This document shows, piece after piece, positions 45,984-57,054 of a stretch of 64,000 bases of DNA; positions within the stretch are counted from its first letter, which is position 1, and each line of letters begins with the position of its first letter. The position numbers and the translations under genes are program-made. The notes below the pieces were generated by a model. It ran no database searches, was not told the DNA's origin, and saw nothing but the letters and a program-made list of their open reading frames with translations. Source of the DNA: Clostridiales bacterium (lineage in GTDB: Bacteria; Bacillota; Desulfotomaculia; Desulfotomaculales; VENG01); the NCBI GenBank assembly GCA_021736985.1, contig JAIPEW010000011.1, positions 1-64,000 on the forward strand, read 5' to 3'.

Positions 45984-47642
45984 ATGAAAAAATCCGGTGG
46001 TAATATTATTGTTGACTGCCTCCTCGCGGAGGGAGTGGATACCATATTCGGCTACCCCGGGGGAGCAGCTCTTCCTATATACGACGCTTTATTCGATTCA
46101 GATATAAAACACATTCTTACGCGGCATGAACAGGGAGCTGTTCATGCCGCAGACGGATACGCCAGGGCTTCTGGAAAACCGGGGGTATGCATTGCAACTT
46201 CCGGCCCGGGTGCTACTAACCTGGTTACAGGTATTGCAAATGCATGCATGGACTCTATTCCACTCGTTGCTTTTACGGGCCAGGTTGCAACATCCCTTTT
46301 AGGGAAAGATTCTTTTCAGGAAGCTGATATTACAGGAATAACCTTGCCAATTACCAAGCACAACTATATGGTAAAAGATATAAATGAACTCGGTGATGTT
46401 ATTAAAGAAGCTTTTTATATTGCTACAACCGGACGTCCCGGACCGGTGCTGGTAGATATCCCCAAGGATGTTTCCAGCGGCTATACTGAATACGAAGATA
46501 CAGGACCGGTATATCTACCCGGTTATACACCTGTACTTCAACCAGATAGCCAGCAAGTCTCACGGGTCGTTCGCGCAATTGCTGAAGCTGAGCGGCCCGT
46601 TATTTATGCTGGGGGAGGAGTTATAAGCTCCGGTGCCTATAATGAATTAAGGGAACTGGCCGAAAAGACTCTTATACCCGTAACAACTACCTTGATGGGA
46701 ATGGGGTGTTTCCCTGGAGATCATCCCCTGTCGCTGGGTATGCTGGGGATGCACGGGAGCAAGTATGCCAACTATGCTGTTAGCGAGAGTGACCTGTTAG
46801 TCGGTGTAGGTGTGCGTTTTGACGACCGGGTTACCGGTAAGCTGGATACATTTGCGCCCAATGCCCGGATAGCCCATTTTGATATAGATCCTGCAGAAAT
46901 AGGTAAAAATGTACGCGTAGATTATTCAATTAATGGTGATGCTAAAAATACTCTGCGTGCAGTTATAGACCAGTTAGAAAAAGGTAGCGGAAAACCTTGG
47001 AACGGGCAAATTGACAGGTGGAAGGAAGATTACCCGCTCGAGTTTGAAAAGAACGGGTCTTTAAAACCGCAGCAGGTAATTAGAGAAATATACAACGTTA
47101 CAAAAGGCCAGGCACGAATTGCTACTGAAGTTGGGCAGCACCAGATGTGGGCGGCACATTACTATCATTATTCTCGCCCGCGGACCTTTATTTCCTCGGG
47201 TGGACTGGGTACCATGGGTTATGGTTTTCCAGCTTCTTTAGGGGTGCAGGCAGCCTGCCCCGGGGAAGCAGTCTTTGATATTGCCGGCGACGGTAGCTTC
47301 CAGATGAATACCCAGGAGCTTATGACCGCAGTTAATTATAATTTGCCGGTAAAAATAGCTATATTGAATAACGGTTACCTGGGAATGGTGCGGCAGTGGC
47401 AGGAACTTTTCTTTGATAGGCGTTATTCATATACTGAAATAGCCAACCCGGACTTTGTCAAGTTGGCCGAGGCATACGGAGCCGTAGGAATGAGGATTAC
47501 TGATTCTTCCGGAGTAAGGCCCGCCCTGGAGCAGGCACTGGAAATTGACCGGCCGGTAGTAATGGATTTTATCATTGAAAGAGAAGAAAATGTATATCCC
47601 ATGGTGCCGCCGGGCGAGGCAATTAATAATATGCTGGGATAA
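45984..47642 (+). CDS. ilvB: Acetolactate synthase large subunit (first copy)
   Basis: The 552-residue ThDP enzyme joins pyruvate with pyruvate or 2-ketobutyrate. The catalytic Glu is in [13 protein letters not shown], and the ThDP-Mg motif is standard (GDGSFQM ... NNGYLGMVRQWQ), with the Trp that favours 2-ketobutyrate. It lies next to its regulatory subunit ilvN. ATG after CGGAGGTG. Confidence 0.95.
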   Translation: MKKSGGNIIVDCLLAEGVDTIFGYPGGAALPIYDALFDSDIKHILTRHEQGAVHAADGYARASGKPGVCIATSGPGATNLVTGIANACMDSIPLVAFTGQVATSLLGKDSFQEADITGITLPITKHNYMVKDINELGDVIKEAFYIATTGRPGPVLVDIPKDVSSGYTEYEDTGPVYLPGYTPVLQPDSQQVSRVVRAIAEAERPVIYAGGGVISSGAYNELRELAEKTLIPVTTTLMGMGCFPGDHPLSLGMLGMHGSKYANYAVSESDLLVGVGVRFDDRVTGKLDTFAPNARIAHFDIDPAEIGKNVRVDYSINGDAKNTLRAVIDQLEKGSGKPWNGQIDRWKEDYPLEFEKNGSLKPQQVIREIYNVTKGQARIATEVGQHQMWAAHYYHYSRPRTFISSGGLGTMGYGFPASLGVQAACPGEAVFDIAGDGSFQMNTQELMTAVNYNLPVKIAILNNGYLGMVRQWQELFFDRRYSYTEIANPDFVKLAEAYGAVGMRITDSSGVRPALEQALEIDRPVVMDFIIEREENVYPMVPPGEAINNMLG

Positions 47643-47656
47643 CGGGAGGTCTCTTT

Positions 47657-48184
47657 ATGCGTCATACTTTGGCGGTTTTAGTTGAAAATAATCCTGGGGT
47701 TCTAGCCCGTGTTTCTTCGCTCTTCAGCAGAAGAGGTTATAACATTGACAGCCTGGCGGTAGGCAGGACCGATGATCCTGCCGTATCCCGCATGACCATT
47801 GTAGTAGAGGGAGATGCCCGGGTTTTAGAGCAGGTGAATAAACAGCTGCACAAGTTAGTTGACATAATTAAAATAAGCGACATTACTGCAGATGAGTTTG
47901 TTGACCGGGAATTAGTGTTGATCAAAGTTAATGCCGATCCGTCTATACGTGGGGAAGTTATGCAGATAGCCGATGTGTTCAGGGCCCGGATAGTAGACCT
48001 GGGGCAAAACACCATTACCCTGGAATGCACGGGCAACGGGGGGAAGGTTAATGCATTTGAAGAAGCAGTAAAGCCTTATTGCATTAAAGAATTAGTAAGA
48101 ACAGGTAAAATTGCTATGTGGAGGGGAGCTAAGTATACAGGTTTTCCTGGCAGCAGCAATAAAACTAATAAGGAGGATGAATAA
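47657..48184 (+). CDS. ilvN: Acetolactate synthase small subunit
   Basis: The 175-residue regulatory subunit has an N-terminal ACT domain ([21 protein letters not shown]) that senses valine, followed by the C-terminal domain that activates the large subunit. It starts 14 bases after ilvB. With two large subunits in the operon, it is open which it serves; adjacency favours the first. Confidence 0.95.
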   Translation: MRHTLAVLVENNPGVLARVSSLFSRRGYNIDSLAVGRTDDPAVSRMTIVVEGDARVLEQVNKQLHKLVDIIKISDITADEFVDRELVLIKVNADPSIRGEVMQIADVFRARIVDLGQNTITLECTGNGGKVNAFEEAVKPYCIKELVRTGKIAMWRGAKYTGFPGSSNKTNKEDE

Positions 48185-48185
48185 T

Positions 48186-49172
48186 ATGGCCAAAAAAATC
48201 TATTATGATGAAGATGCAAATTTAGCACTATTGCAGGATAAAACAATTGCTGTCATGGGTTACGGCAGCCAGGGACACGCACAGGCACTAAACTTAAAGG
48301 AAAGCGGGCTTGACGTGGTAGTCGGGCTTAGAAAAGGAAGTTCCAGCCGGGAAAAAGCTGAATCCAACGGTCTAAAAGTGATGGATGTCAGTGCTGCAGC
48401 CGAGAGTGCAGACATTATCCAGATACTGGTACCAGATGAGCTGCAGCCTCAAATATATGAAAAAGAAATAAAACCGTATTTAAAACCGGGTAAGTCAATA
48501 ATGTTCAGCCACGGCTTTAATATTCACTTTGGCCAGATTGAACCGCCCGGGGATGTAGATGTTTTCATGGTAGCTCCCAAGAGCCCCGGGCACCTGGTGC
48601 GTCGCATGTATGAAGAAGGCAAGGGTGTTCCCGGCCTGGTTGCAGTACATCAAGATGCCACGGGCAAGGCCATGGAGTTGGGCATGGCTTATGCTAAGGG
48701 AATTGGCTGCACAAGGGCAGGACTTTTTGAAACTACTTTCAGGGAAGAAACCGAAACTGACTTATTTGGAGAGCAGGCTGTACTGTGCGGCGGTGTAAGC
48801 GAACTAATTAAAGCAGGTTTTGAAACGCTAGTTAACGCCGGTTATGCTCCCGAAATGGCTTATTTCGAGTGCATGCATGAATTGAAGTTAATCGTAGACC
48901 TCATTCACGAGGGCGGCCTGAGCTACATGCGCTATTCCATTAGTAATACTGCTGAGTACGGCGATTACATGTCTGGAAAGAGAATTGTCGACGATGAAGT
49001 AAAAAGCCATATGAAAGAAGTTTTGGAAGAAATACAAAACGGTGAATTTGCAAGAAAGTGGATATCAGAGAACCAGGCTAACCGTCCTGTATTCAAAACC
49101 CTGCGTAAAAAAGGGCAGGAGGAAGAAGTAGAAAAGATTGGGGCGGAATTGCGTAAAATGATGCCTTGGTAG
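48186..49172 (+). CDS. ilvC: Ketol-acid reductoisomerase
   Basis: ATG 48186 follows AAGGAGG, which overlaps the ilvN end; longer in-frame ORFs begin inside ilvN. The 328-residue class I enzyme has the NADPH site [13 protein letters not shown] and SSS in the loop that binds the phosphate. It rearranges and reduces acetolactate or acetohydroxybutyrate. Mg ligands lie in the C-terminal knotted domain. Confidence 0.96.
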   Translation: MAKKIYYDEDANLALLQDKTIAVMGYGSQGHAQALNLKESGLDVVVGLRKGSSSREKAESNGLKVMDVSAAAESADIIQILVPDELQPQIYEKEIKPYLKPGKSIMFSHGFNIHFGQIEPPGDVDVFMVAPKSPGHLVRRMYEEGKGVPGLVAVHQDATGKAMELGMAYAKGIGCTRAGLFETTFREETETDLFGEQAVLCGGVSELIKAGFETLVNAGYAPEMAYFECMHELKLIVDLIHEGGLSYMRYSISNTAEYGDYMSGKRIVDDEVKSHMKEVLEEIQNGEFARKWISENQANRPVFKTLRKKGQEEEVEKIGAELRKMMPW

Positions 49173-49199
49173 GCGTCTGCTAAAAGGGGGTCATCACCT

Positions 49200-50867
49200 G
49201 TGAAAATTACAGCGGCAGAAGCTCTTGTACGATGCTTGGAAAATGAACAGGTGGAAGTTGTATTTGGATATCCAGGCGGTGCTATATTACCGGTTTACGA
49301 CATGCTTTACGATTCAGGAATGAGACATGTGCTGGCCCGGCACGAGCAGGGAGCGGTTCATGCTGCCGACGGCTATGCACGGGTGTCAGGCCGGGTAGGA
49401 GTGTGCATGGCTACTTCCGGGCCCGGTGCTACCAACCTTGTAACCGGTATAGCCAATGCTTACATGGATTCTGTCCCCATGGTATTGTTCACCGGCCAGG
49501 TGCCCACTACCATGGTAGGAACCGATTCATTTCAAGAAGTTGATATTACAGGAATCAGCATGCCCGTGACCAAGCACAATTACTTGATCAAAGAAGCCCG
49601 CCAGCTTCCTCAAATTATAAAAAATGCTTTTCACATTGCTTCTACGGGCAGGCCGGGTCCGGTGCTTATAGATATTCCCAAGGATGTAGCTGAATCCGAG
49701 ATTTATTTTGAATACCCGTCTCAAGTAAAACTATGGGGATACAGTCCTACTTACCGGGGGCACCCGCAGAAGATTAACGAGGCAGTAAGTGCAATTCAAC
49801 AGAGCAAGCGCCCGGTGATCTACGCCGGCGGGGGGATTTTAAACAGCGGGGCCCTGGAAGACCTGCGTAATTTTGCAGAGATTATAAATGCCCCGGTTAC
49901 CAATACTTTTATGGGACTTTCCAGTTTTTCTGGAAGCCATCCCCTGTACCTGGGGATGCTGGGGCTGCACGGCAGCCGTTATGCAAACCGGGCGATAAGC
50001 GAGTGCGATCTTTTGATTGCCCTCGGGGCCCGTTTTGATGACCGGGTAACCGGAAAAATAGCCGAGTTTGCTCCCCATGCAAAAGTGATTCACGCGGATA
50101 TTGACCCGGCAGAGATAGGGAAAAATGTGCTGGTAGATATACCCATTGTAGGAGATGTAAAGAGAATACTGCGGGCTTTTAATGCACGTCTTGAGCCCAG
50201 GGAAAACAAGGAATGGGTAGAGACAGTACAGCAGTGGAAAAAAGACTATCCCGTAACTTATAAACAAGATGATAATATGCTCAAACCCCAGTATGTTATT
50301 GAAAAGATTTATGAACATACAGGGGGAAACGCTACCATAGCCACGGATGTTGGACAGCACCAGATGTGGGTAGCACAATTCTATTCTTTTAACCGCCCTC
50401 GGGGCTTGGTTTCATCCGGCGGCCTGGGATGCATGGGCTTTGGCCTGCCTTCTGCCATGGGTGCCCAGATAGGTATTCCAGGGGAACAGGTGGCACTGGT
50501 GACCAGCGAAGGAAGTTTTCAAATGACCATGCAGGAAATGGCAACGATAGTTGAACAAAACCTGCCTGTTAAGATTTTCATATTAAACAATGACAGCCTG
50601 GGAATGGTGCGCCAGCTACAGGAAGTATACTGCAACAAGCGTTACATGGCTACGAACCTGAAGTTCGTACCTGATTTTGAAGTCTTTGCCCGTGCTTACG
50701 GTGTTTCTGCTTTCAGTGCGTCTAGCAACGAAGAAGTGGATAAAGTTGTACCCGAGGCTTTTAATACCCCTGGACCGGTAGTAGTTAACTGCAAGGTACA
50801 CCAGGATGAAAATGTCACTCCCATGGTCCTGGCAGGTAAAGGTATAAGCAATGCTATAGATGTTTAA
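49200..50867 (+). CDS. ilvB: Acetolactate synthase large subunit-like protein (second copy)
   Basis: This 555-residue paralog keeps the catalytic Glu ([15 protein letters not shown]) and NN of the ThDP motif, but GDG is replaced by SEG (TSEGSFQM) and the Trp of MVRQWQ by Leu (MVRQLQ). Both sites affect metal binding and keto acid choice. GTG start after AAGGGGG. It may have another substrate preference or be a less active form. It lies between ilvC and leuA in the same operon. Confidence 0.85.
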   Translation: MKITAAEALVRCLENEQVEVVFGYPGGAILPVYDMLYDSGMRHVLARHEQGAVHAADGYARVSGRVGVCMATSGPGATNLVTGIANAYMDSVPMVLFTGQVPTTMVGTDSFQEVDITGISMPVTKHNYLIKEARQLPQIIKNAFHIASTGRPGPVLIDIPKDVAESEIYFEYPSQVKLWGYSPTYRGHPQKINEAVSAIQQSKRPVIYAGGGILNSGALEDLRNFAEIINAPVTNTFMGLSSFSGSHPLYLGMLGLHGSRYANRAISECDLLIALGARFDDRVTGKIAEFAPHAKVIHADIDPAEIGKNVLVDIPIVGDVKRILRAFNARLEPRENKEWVETVQQWKKDYPVTYKQDDNMLKPQYVIEKIYEHTGGNATIATDVGQHQMWVAQFYSFNRPRGLVSSGGLGCMGFGLPSAMGAQIGIPGEQVALVTSEGSFQMTMQEMATIVEQNLPVKIFILNNDSLGMVRQLQEVYCNKRYMATNLKFVPDFEVFARAYGVSAFSASSNEEVDKVVPEAFNTPGPVVVNCKVHQDENVTPMVLAGKGISNAIDV

Positions 50868-50881
50868 CGGGGAGGAATATA

Positions 50882-52408
50882 ATGAGCCAGCATGTTTATA
50901 TATTCGATACAACGTTGAGGGATGGAGAACAGTCTCCCGGCGTTAATTTTAACGTAAACGAAAAGCTTGAAATAGCAAAACAGTTGGCCAGGTTGGGCGT
51001 GGATATTATAGAGGCCGGTTTTCCTGTTACTTCCAGGGGTGATTTTGATGCTGTACAGTGTATTGCCAGAGAAGTAAAAGGGGTTACCATAGCCGGCCTG
51101 GCCCGCACCAGCCAGGCTGATATTGACCGGGCATGGGAGGCTGTTCAATATGCAGAACAGCCCCGCATCCACACTTTTATAGCTACTTCAAATGTTCACA
51201 TGCAGTATAAGCTGAACATGACTGAAGAACAGGTAATAGATGCTGTAGTCAACGGGGTAAAGCATGCACGCAAGTATACAAGCGACGTGGAGTTCTCAGC
51301 GGAAGATGCTTTTCGGAGCGATATTGACTTTTTATGCCGCGTACTGGAAGCTGCTGTTGCTGCAGGAGCGACTACCGTTAACGTCCCTGATACTGTTGGC
51401 TATGCTACTCCTGACGAGTTTGGCAGGTTTATACACACTATACAGGAGAAAGTAAAAGGCATAGATAAAATTGTTACCAGTATTCACTGCCATGATGATT
51501 TAGGCCTGGCCGTGGCCAATTCTCTGTCAGCCGTGCGGGAAGGTGCCCGCCAGATAGAAGGGACAATAAACGGTATAGGCGAGCGTGCAGGAAATGCTTC
51601 TCTCGAAGAAGTTGTCATGTCCCTGCGTACCCGGCGCAATTTGTACGGCCTGGATACGAGGGTAAATACTGAAGAGATATACCGCACAAGTAAAATGATC
51701 AGCAAGTTATCCGGTATGAATATACAGCACAATAAGGCTATAGTAGGTAAAAATGCCTTTGCCCATGAATCGGGAATACACCAGGACGGAGTTTTAAAAG
51801 AAAGAACTACTTATGAAATAATGAATCCTGCCATGGTGGGAATTACGCATACAAACTTAGTACTGGGTAAGCTCAGCGGCAAACATGCGTTTAAGGACCG
51901 GCTGGTAGAACTGGGTTATACCCTGGAAGACGAAGATTTGCGCAAGGCCTTTAGCCGATTCAAAGATCTGGCGGACAGAAAAAAACAGATTACAGATGAG
52001 GACCTGGAAGCAATAGTAGAGGAAGAGATACTTACTATTCCGTCAACTTACGAGTTAAGCTATTTACACATCAGTTCCGGAAGTACAGTGGTACCTACTG
52101 CTACAGTCGGTTTGAAATATAACGAAGAAGTATCAGAAGAAGCATCCTGCGGGAACGGGCCCGTAGACGCCATATGTAAGGCTGTAGATAAAATGACCGG
52201 CATCAGGTGCCGCCTGGCCAGCTGGGAGATAGATGCTGTTACTTCCGGTAAGGATGCCCTGGGCGATGTTACCTTGAAAATAACGGTAGACGAAGAAAGG
52301 TTTTACCAGGGCCGCGGAATTAGTACTGATGTCCTGGAAGCCAGTGCCCGTGCCTATGTAAGTGCAGTCAATAAAATGGTATATGAAAAACAGAAGGGTC
52401 GGGGATAA
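50882..52408 (+). CDS. leuA: 2-isopropylmalate synthase
   Basis: The 508-residue enzyme joins acetyl-CoA and 2-ketoisovalerate, the first step to leucine. It starts with the DRE-TIM signature [15 protein letters not shown], has [13 protein letters not shown] and [14 protein letters not shown], and a C-terminal LeuA allosteric domain from about residue 370. ATG after GGGGAGG. The relation to the related cimA is discussed there. Confidence 0.95.
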   Translation: MSQHVYIFDTTLRDGEQSPGVNFNVNEKLEIAKQLARLGVDIIEAGFPVTSRGDFDAVQCIAREVKGVTIAGLARTSQADIDRAWEAVQYAEQPRIHTFIATSNVHMQYKLNMTEEQVIDAVVNGVKHARKYTSDVEFSAEDAFRSDIDFLCRVLEAAVAAGATTVNVPDTVGYATPDEFGRFIHTIQEKVKGIDKIVTSIHCHDDLGLAVANSLSAVREGARQIEGTINGIGERAGNASLEEVVMSLRTRRNLYGLDTRVNTEEIYRTSKMISKLSGMNIQHNKAIVGKNAFAHESGIHQDGVLKERTTYEIMNPAMVGITHTNLVLGKLSGKHAFKDRLVELGYTLEDEDLRKAFSRFKDLADRKKQITDEDLEAIVEEEILTIPSTYELSYLHISSGSTVVPTATVGLKYNEEVSEEASCGNGPVDAICKAVDKMTGIRCRLASWEIDAVTSGKDALGDVTLKITVDEERFYQGRGISTDVLEASARAYVSAVNKMVYEKQKGRG

Positions 52409-52412
52409 GAAC

Positions 52413-53675
52413 ATGGCTATGACCATAACAGAAAAAATAATTGCAGCCCATGCCGGGCGAGACAGTGTAGCGCCCGGCGAACTTGTAAATGCTAAAGTAG
52501 ACATTGCACTAGGTAATGATATAACTGCCCCCGTAGCCATCCGGGAATTTGAGAAACTGGATGTAAAAACAGTTTGGGATAAGCACAGGGTAGTGCTGGT
52601 ACCGGATCACTTTGTACCCAATAAAGATATACAGTCTGCAGAACAGGCTAAAATGCTGCGAGAATTTTCCCGCAGGCATGAACTGGTCAACTATTTTGAG
52701 CTGGGGCGCATGGGTATTGAGCACTGCTTGCTGCCCGAACAGGGACTGGTACTGCCGGGCGACTTAATAATTGGCGCTGACAGTCATACTTGTACTTACG
52801 GCGCGCTGGGAGCTTTTTCAACAGGCGTGGGCAGCACGGATTTAGCTGCAGCCATGGCGCTGGGAGAAATATGGCTCAAAGTACCTGCAGCAATAAAGTT
52901 TGTGTACAGCGGCGAGTTATCGCCGTGGGTAGGTGGTAAAGACCTTATTTTATATACTATCGGCAAAATAGGTGTAGACGGGGCCCGCTACCGCTCCATG
53001 GAATTCACCGGGCCCGTGATAGAAGGCCTGGAAATAGATGGCAGGATGACCATGGCCAACATGGCGGTAGAAGCCGGGGCTAAAAACGGTATCATAATTC
53101 CTGATGATATTACTAAAAATTATGTTACGGGCCGTGCCCGGAGAGAATATGACTTTTTAGACAGCGACCCGGATGCTAACTACGAACAAATTTATGATTT
53201 TGACGTTACTAACCTTTCACCGCAGGTTGCCCTGCCGCACCTGCCTGAAAATGTAAAGCCGGTAGAAGAGGCCGGTGATATCTCTATCGACCAGGCTGTT
53301 ATAGGTTCCTGTACTAACGGGCGCATCTCTGACCTGCGCCAGGCAGCCTCGGTACTAAAAGGCAAAAAGATAGATCCCCGCGTGCGTGCAATAATATTCC
53401 CGGGGACCCAGGAAATTTACCGCCAGGCTGTAAAAGAAGGACTCGTAGAAATATTCATAGATGCCGGTGCAGCCGTGAGCACTCCTACATGCGGCCCCTG
53501 CCTGGGAGGTCATGCCGGGATACTGGGAGCCGGGGAAAGAGCAATATCAACTACCAACCGTAATTTTGTCGGGCGAATGGGGCATCCCGAAAGTGAAGTA
53601 TACCTTTCTAATCCTGCAGTTGCTGCTGCTTCTGCCGTGGCGGGACGCATAATTCACCCGGGGGAGGTGGCATAA
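52413..53675 (+). CDS. leuC: 3-isopropylmalate dehydratase large subunit
   Basis: The 420-residue aconitase-family subunit isomerises isopropylmalate with LeuD. Fe-S ligands are in GSCTNGRI and CGPCLGGH. The ATG at 52413 is five bases after leuA; an upstream ATG at 52362 lies inside leuA. ATG 52419 is another possible start. The length is that of the short bacterial-archaeal form. Confidence 0.94.
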   Translation: MAMTITEKIIAAHAGRDSVAPGELVNAKVDIALGNDITAPVAIREFEKLDVKTVWDKHRVVLVPDHFVPNKDIQSAEQAKMLREFSRRHELVNYFELGRMGIEHCLLPEQGLVLPGDLIIGADSHTCTYGALGAFSTGVGSTDLAAAMALGEIWLKVPAAIKFVYSGELSPWVGGKDLILYTIGKIGVDGARYRSMEFTGPVIEGLEIDGRMTMANMAVEAGAKNGIIIPDDITKNYVTGRARREYDFLDSDPDANYEQIYDFDVTNLSPQVALPHLPENVKPVEEAGDISIDQAVIGSCTNGRISDLRQAASVLKGKKIDPRVRAIIFPGTQEIYRQAVKEGLVEIFIDAGAAVSTPTCGPCLGGHAGILGAGERAISTTNRNFVGRMGHPESEVYLSNPAVAAASAVAGRIIHPGEVA

Positions 53676-54175
53676 TGGAATGCAAAGGTAAGGTATGGAA
53701 ATTCGGAGAAGATATAGATACTGATGCCATAATCCCGGCGCGCTACTTGAATACATCTGACCCGGCTGAGCTGGCCCTTCACTGTATGGAAGATGCCGAC
53801 CCGGAATTCCCGGGTAAAGTGCAGCCCGGAGATATAATTGCCGCAGGGAAAAACTTTGGCTGCGGCAGCTCCCGGGAGCATGCTCCCATAGCAATTAAAG
53901 CTGCCGGTGTCAGCTGCGTGATCGCCGGTTCGTTTGCCCGTATATTCTATCGCAATGCCTTTAATATCGGCCTTCCTATATTTGAATGTGCAGAAGCGGC
54001 AGATAATATAGAGGAAAATGATCAAGTAGAAGTTGACATGAAAAGCGGCAGAATTATAAATAAAACGAAGGGAGAGGAATACAGCGCGGTGCCTATTCCT
54101 CCCTTTATGCAGGAAATAATTAATGCCGGCGGGCTAATAAATTATGTTGCCAGGAGGGTGAAGCAAAATGCATAA
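53675..54175 (+). CDS. leuD: 3-isopropylmalate dehydratase small subunit
   Basis: The 166-residue swivel subunit pairs with Leu[18 protein letters not shown] is the family motif. Its ATG overlaps the leuC stop (TAATG), so translation is probably coupled. The end overlaps leuB by eight bases. Confidence 0.95.
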   Translation: MECKGKVWKFGEDIDTDAIIPARYLNTSDPAELALHCMEDADPEFPGKVQPGDIIAAGKNFGCGSSREHAPIAIKAAGVSCVIAGSFARIFYRNAFNIGLPIFECAEAADNIEENDQVEVDMKSGRIINKTKGEEYSAVPIPPFMQEIINAGGLINYVARRVKQNA

Positions 54176-55238
54176 AATAGCTGTGCTGCCCGGAGACGGG
54201 GTCGGCCCGGAGATAACCAGAGAAGCTGTTAAAGTATTGAAAGCTGCAGCTGAAAAATTTGATTTTGAAATTGAAATAAGCGAGGCCCTGGTAGGCGGCG
54301 CTGCCTATGACCAGACAGGGAATCCCCTGCCCAAAGAAACCGTGGACTGCTGCCTTAACAGCGATGTTGTTTTATTCGGTGCGGTGGGGGGCCCAAAATG
54401 GGATGACCTGCCGTTATACTTGAGGCCCGAGGCAGGGGCACTTTTGCCCCTGCGAAAAAAACTCGGGGTTTATGCAAACTTGCGCCCGGCAAAAATCTTT
54501 TCACCGCTTGCCGGTGCCAGTTCTTTAAAAGATGAAATAGTTAATGGTCTGGATCTTATGGTTGTAAGAGAACTTACCGGGGGAGTCTATTTCGGGCAAA
54601 AAACGCGGGAAAACGTAAAAGATGAGCAGAAAGTAATAGAAACCCTGGAATACTCTACTTCCGAAATTGAAAGAGTTGTACGCGTAGGTTTTGATATGGC
54701 CGTGAAAAGAAATAAAAAGCTGACTTCGGTGGATAAGGCTAATGTGCTGGAGAGTTCCCGCCTGTGGCGCGAGATAGTAAACTCGCTTGCTCCAGAATAC
54801 CCGCAGGTAGAAATTCAGCACATGCTGGTTGATAACTGCGCCATGCAGCTTGTTCGCGATCCACGGCAGTTTGATGTTATTGTAACGGAGAACATGTTTG
54901 GTGATATATTAAGTGATCAGTCTGCTCAGCTTACAGGGTCCATAGGTATGCTGCCTTCAGCAAGTATAGGGGGCAGTACAGGCTTATACGAGCCTATCCA
55001 CGGGTCTGCCCCGGACATAGCAGGAAAGGGAAAAGCTAATCCTATTGCTGCAGTACTTTCTGCTGCCATGATGCTGCGCCACGGTTTCGGCCTGGATAAA
55101 GCTGCACAGGCAGTTGACGATGCAGTTTACAGCGTGCTTGAAGCAGGTTATCGTACTGCAGATATAATGGAAAAAGATAAACAAGAAGTAAATACTTCTC
55201 AAATGGGAGACTTAGTAATTAAGTACCTGGACGCCTGA
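54168..55238 (+). CDS. leuB: 3-isopropylmalate dehydrogenase
   Basis: The 356-residue NAD-dependent enzyme oxidises and decarboxylates 3-isopropylmalate. It shows [10 protein letters not shown] at the start, [13 protein letters not shown], and [16 protein letters not shown] near the end. ATG after GGAGGGTG inside leuD. Normal length. Confidence 0.96.
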   Translation: MHKIAVLPGDGVGPEITREAVKVLKAAAEKFDFEIEISEALVGGAAYDQTGNPLPKETVDCCLNSDVVLFGAVGGPKWDDLPLYLRPEAGALLPLRKKLGVYANLRPAKIFSPLAGASSLKDEIVNGLDLMVVRELTGGVYFGQKTRENVKDEQKVIETLEYSTSEIERVVRVGFDMAVKRNKKLTSVDKANVLESSRLWREIVNSLAPEYPQVEIQHMLVDNCAMQLVRDPRQFDVIVTENMFGDILSDQSAQLTGSIGMLPSASIGGSTGLYEPIHGSAPDIAGKGKANPIAAVLSAAMMLRHGFGLDKAAQAVDDAVYSVLEAGYRTADIMEKDKQEVNTSQMGDLVIKYLDA

Positions 55239-55255
55239 ATCCGGGGGGTAATAAC

Positions 55256-56821
55256 TTGAAAATAGAAATATATGATACTACTTTAAGAGATGGTTCGCAG
55301 GGAGAAGGTGTTTCTTTTTCCGTAGAAGATAAAGTAAAGATCGTCAAAAAGCTGGATGAACTAGGTTTTGATTATATAGAAGGGGGTTGGCCGGGTTCCA
55401 ACCCCAAGGATGTAACTTTTTTTGAGCAGGTTAAAGATGTTCAGCTAAAAAATGCCAGGGTAGCTGCATTTGGAAGTACCCGCAAGCCCGGGGCCAGGCC
55501 GGAAGAGGATCATAACCTGCAGTGCCTGGCTGCATCCGGGGCCCAAACTGCCACTATTTTTGGCAAGAGCTGGGACTTTCACGTGTACAGTGCCCTGGAA
55601 ACAACGGAAGAAGAAAACCTAAAAATGATTGAAGATTCAGTTTCTTACCTGCGCGAAAAAGGATGTACAGTTTTTTATGACGCGGAACATTTTTTTGACG
55701 GCTATAAAGCTAATCCAAAATATGCCCTGACGACTTTAAAAGCTGCACTTAAAGGTGGAGCTGCTAGGATTATTTTATGTGATACAAATGGCGGCACCAT
55801 GCCCGGGGATATTGTTAAGATTATTAATGCAGCGGCAGCTGAAGTAAGTGTACCCCTGGGGATACACTGCCACAATGATTCCGAGCTGGCCGTGGCCAAT
55901 TCTATGACTGCAGTTCAAGCAGGAGTATTACAGGTGCAGGGTACTATAAACGGCTACGGTGAGCGCTGCGGTAATGCTAACCTTTGTTCATTGATACCAA
56001 ATCTAAGTTATAAATATGACTATGACACTATACCGCAAAAAAGTATAAAAAGAATGACAGAACTGTCCCGCTTTGTAAGCGAACTGGCTAACATGCATCC
56101 TCCGGGCGACCAGCCTTATGTGGGAGTGAGTGCATTTGCCCACAAAGGTGGAATTCATGTGAGTGCCCTGCAAAAGCACCCGGGTACCTATGAACATATA
56201 GACCCGGAATTAGTCGGCAACAGCCGGAGAGTGCTGGTTTCTGAATTAAGCGGCATGAGTAACCTGTTTTATAAATACCGGGAGTTAAATCTAGAAATGC
56301 AGGGTGAGGAAGGGCGCCGCGTGCTGGAGGAAATAAAAGACCTGGAAAACCAGGGATACCAGTTCGAAGGTGCTGACGGGTCTTTCGACCTGCGCCTGCG
56401 CAAGGCTTTTAAAGGTTACCAGGAGCCTTTCAAGCTGGATAACTTGAGAATTATACTGGAATTCCGTGAAAACCAGCTGTCGTCTGAAGCAGTCATTAAA
56501 ATGACGGTAGGAGATAAAGAAGTGCATACAGCTTCCGAGGGGAACGGACCTGTTAACGCGCTGGATAACGCACTGCGCAAGGCCCTTAACGACTTCTTCC
56601 CGGAAATAAAAGATATGCAGCTAACTGACTATAAAGTTCGTGTACTGGACGGGAAAGATGGAACCGGTGCTATAGTCAGGGTATTGGTAGAAACCAGCGA
56701 CGGTCATAAGAACTGGGGAACAGTCGGGGTAAGTACAAACATTATTGAGGCCAGCTGGCAGGCGTTGGTAGACAGCATTGCTTACGGTTTAATAAAAAAA
56801 GAAGAAGAGAATAATTCATAA
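55256..56821 (+). CDS. cimA: (R)-citramalate synthase
   Basis: This 521-residue DRE-TIM enzyme joins pyruvate and acetyl-CoA to give citramalate, leading to 2-ketobutyrate through LeuCD and LeuB. It starts YDTTLRDGSQGEGVSFSVEDK and has GTINGYGERCGNANL, closer to CimA than to LeuA. TTG start after GGGGG. A C-terminal LeuA-type allosteric domain is present, so isoleucine feedback is likely. It closes the operon. Confidence 0.9.
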   Translation: MKIEIYDTTLRDGSQGEGVSFSVEDKVKIVKKLDELGFDYIEGGWPGSNPKDVTFFEQVKDVQLKNARVAAFGSTRKPGARPEEDHNLQCLAASGAQTATIFGKSWDFHVYSALETTEEENLKMIEDSVSYLREKGCTVFYDAEHFFDGYKANPKYALTTLKAALKGGAARIILCDTNGGTMPGDIVKIINAAAAEVSVPLGIHCHNDSELAVANSMTAVQAGVLQVQGTINGYGERCGNANLCSLIPNLSYKYDYDTIPQKSIKRMTELSRFVSELANMHPPGDQPYVGVSAFAHKGGIHVSALQKHPGTYEHIDPELVGNSRRVLVSELSGMSNLFYKYRELNLEMQGEEGRRVLEEIKDLENQGYQFEGADGSFDLRLRKAFKGYQEPFKLDNLRIILEFRENQLSSEAVIKMTVGDKEVHTASEGNGPVNALDNALRKALNDFFPEIKDMQLTDYKVRVLDGKDGTGAIVRVLVETSDGHKNWGTVGVSTNIIEASWQALVDSIAYGLIKKEEENNS

Positions 56822-56827
56822 TGATAC

Positions 56828-56859
56828 AAACCGGTCGCTTTTCAGGCAGACCGGTTTTT
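56828..56859 (+). terminator. Terminator of the ilv-leu operon
   Basis: AAACCGGTC and GACCGGTTT pair across a 12-base loop with T residues after it, directly downstream of cimA. Confidence 0.85.
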
Positions 56860-57054
56860 AAAATTTTATTAGCAACTGCCGGTAAGCAATTGTAAGTATG
56901 TGTCAATGTTTTGTATTAACTTTTGAGATAGATAAAACATAGTATGATAAAAATAAATTAGTTTGGAAATGTTTAAATTTGACGTTATACTTCGGCTGAG
57001 AGTATAATTAGAAAAGTATGTAATGTATAAGACATGTTTTTCAGGAGGATATTG

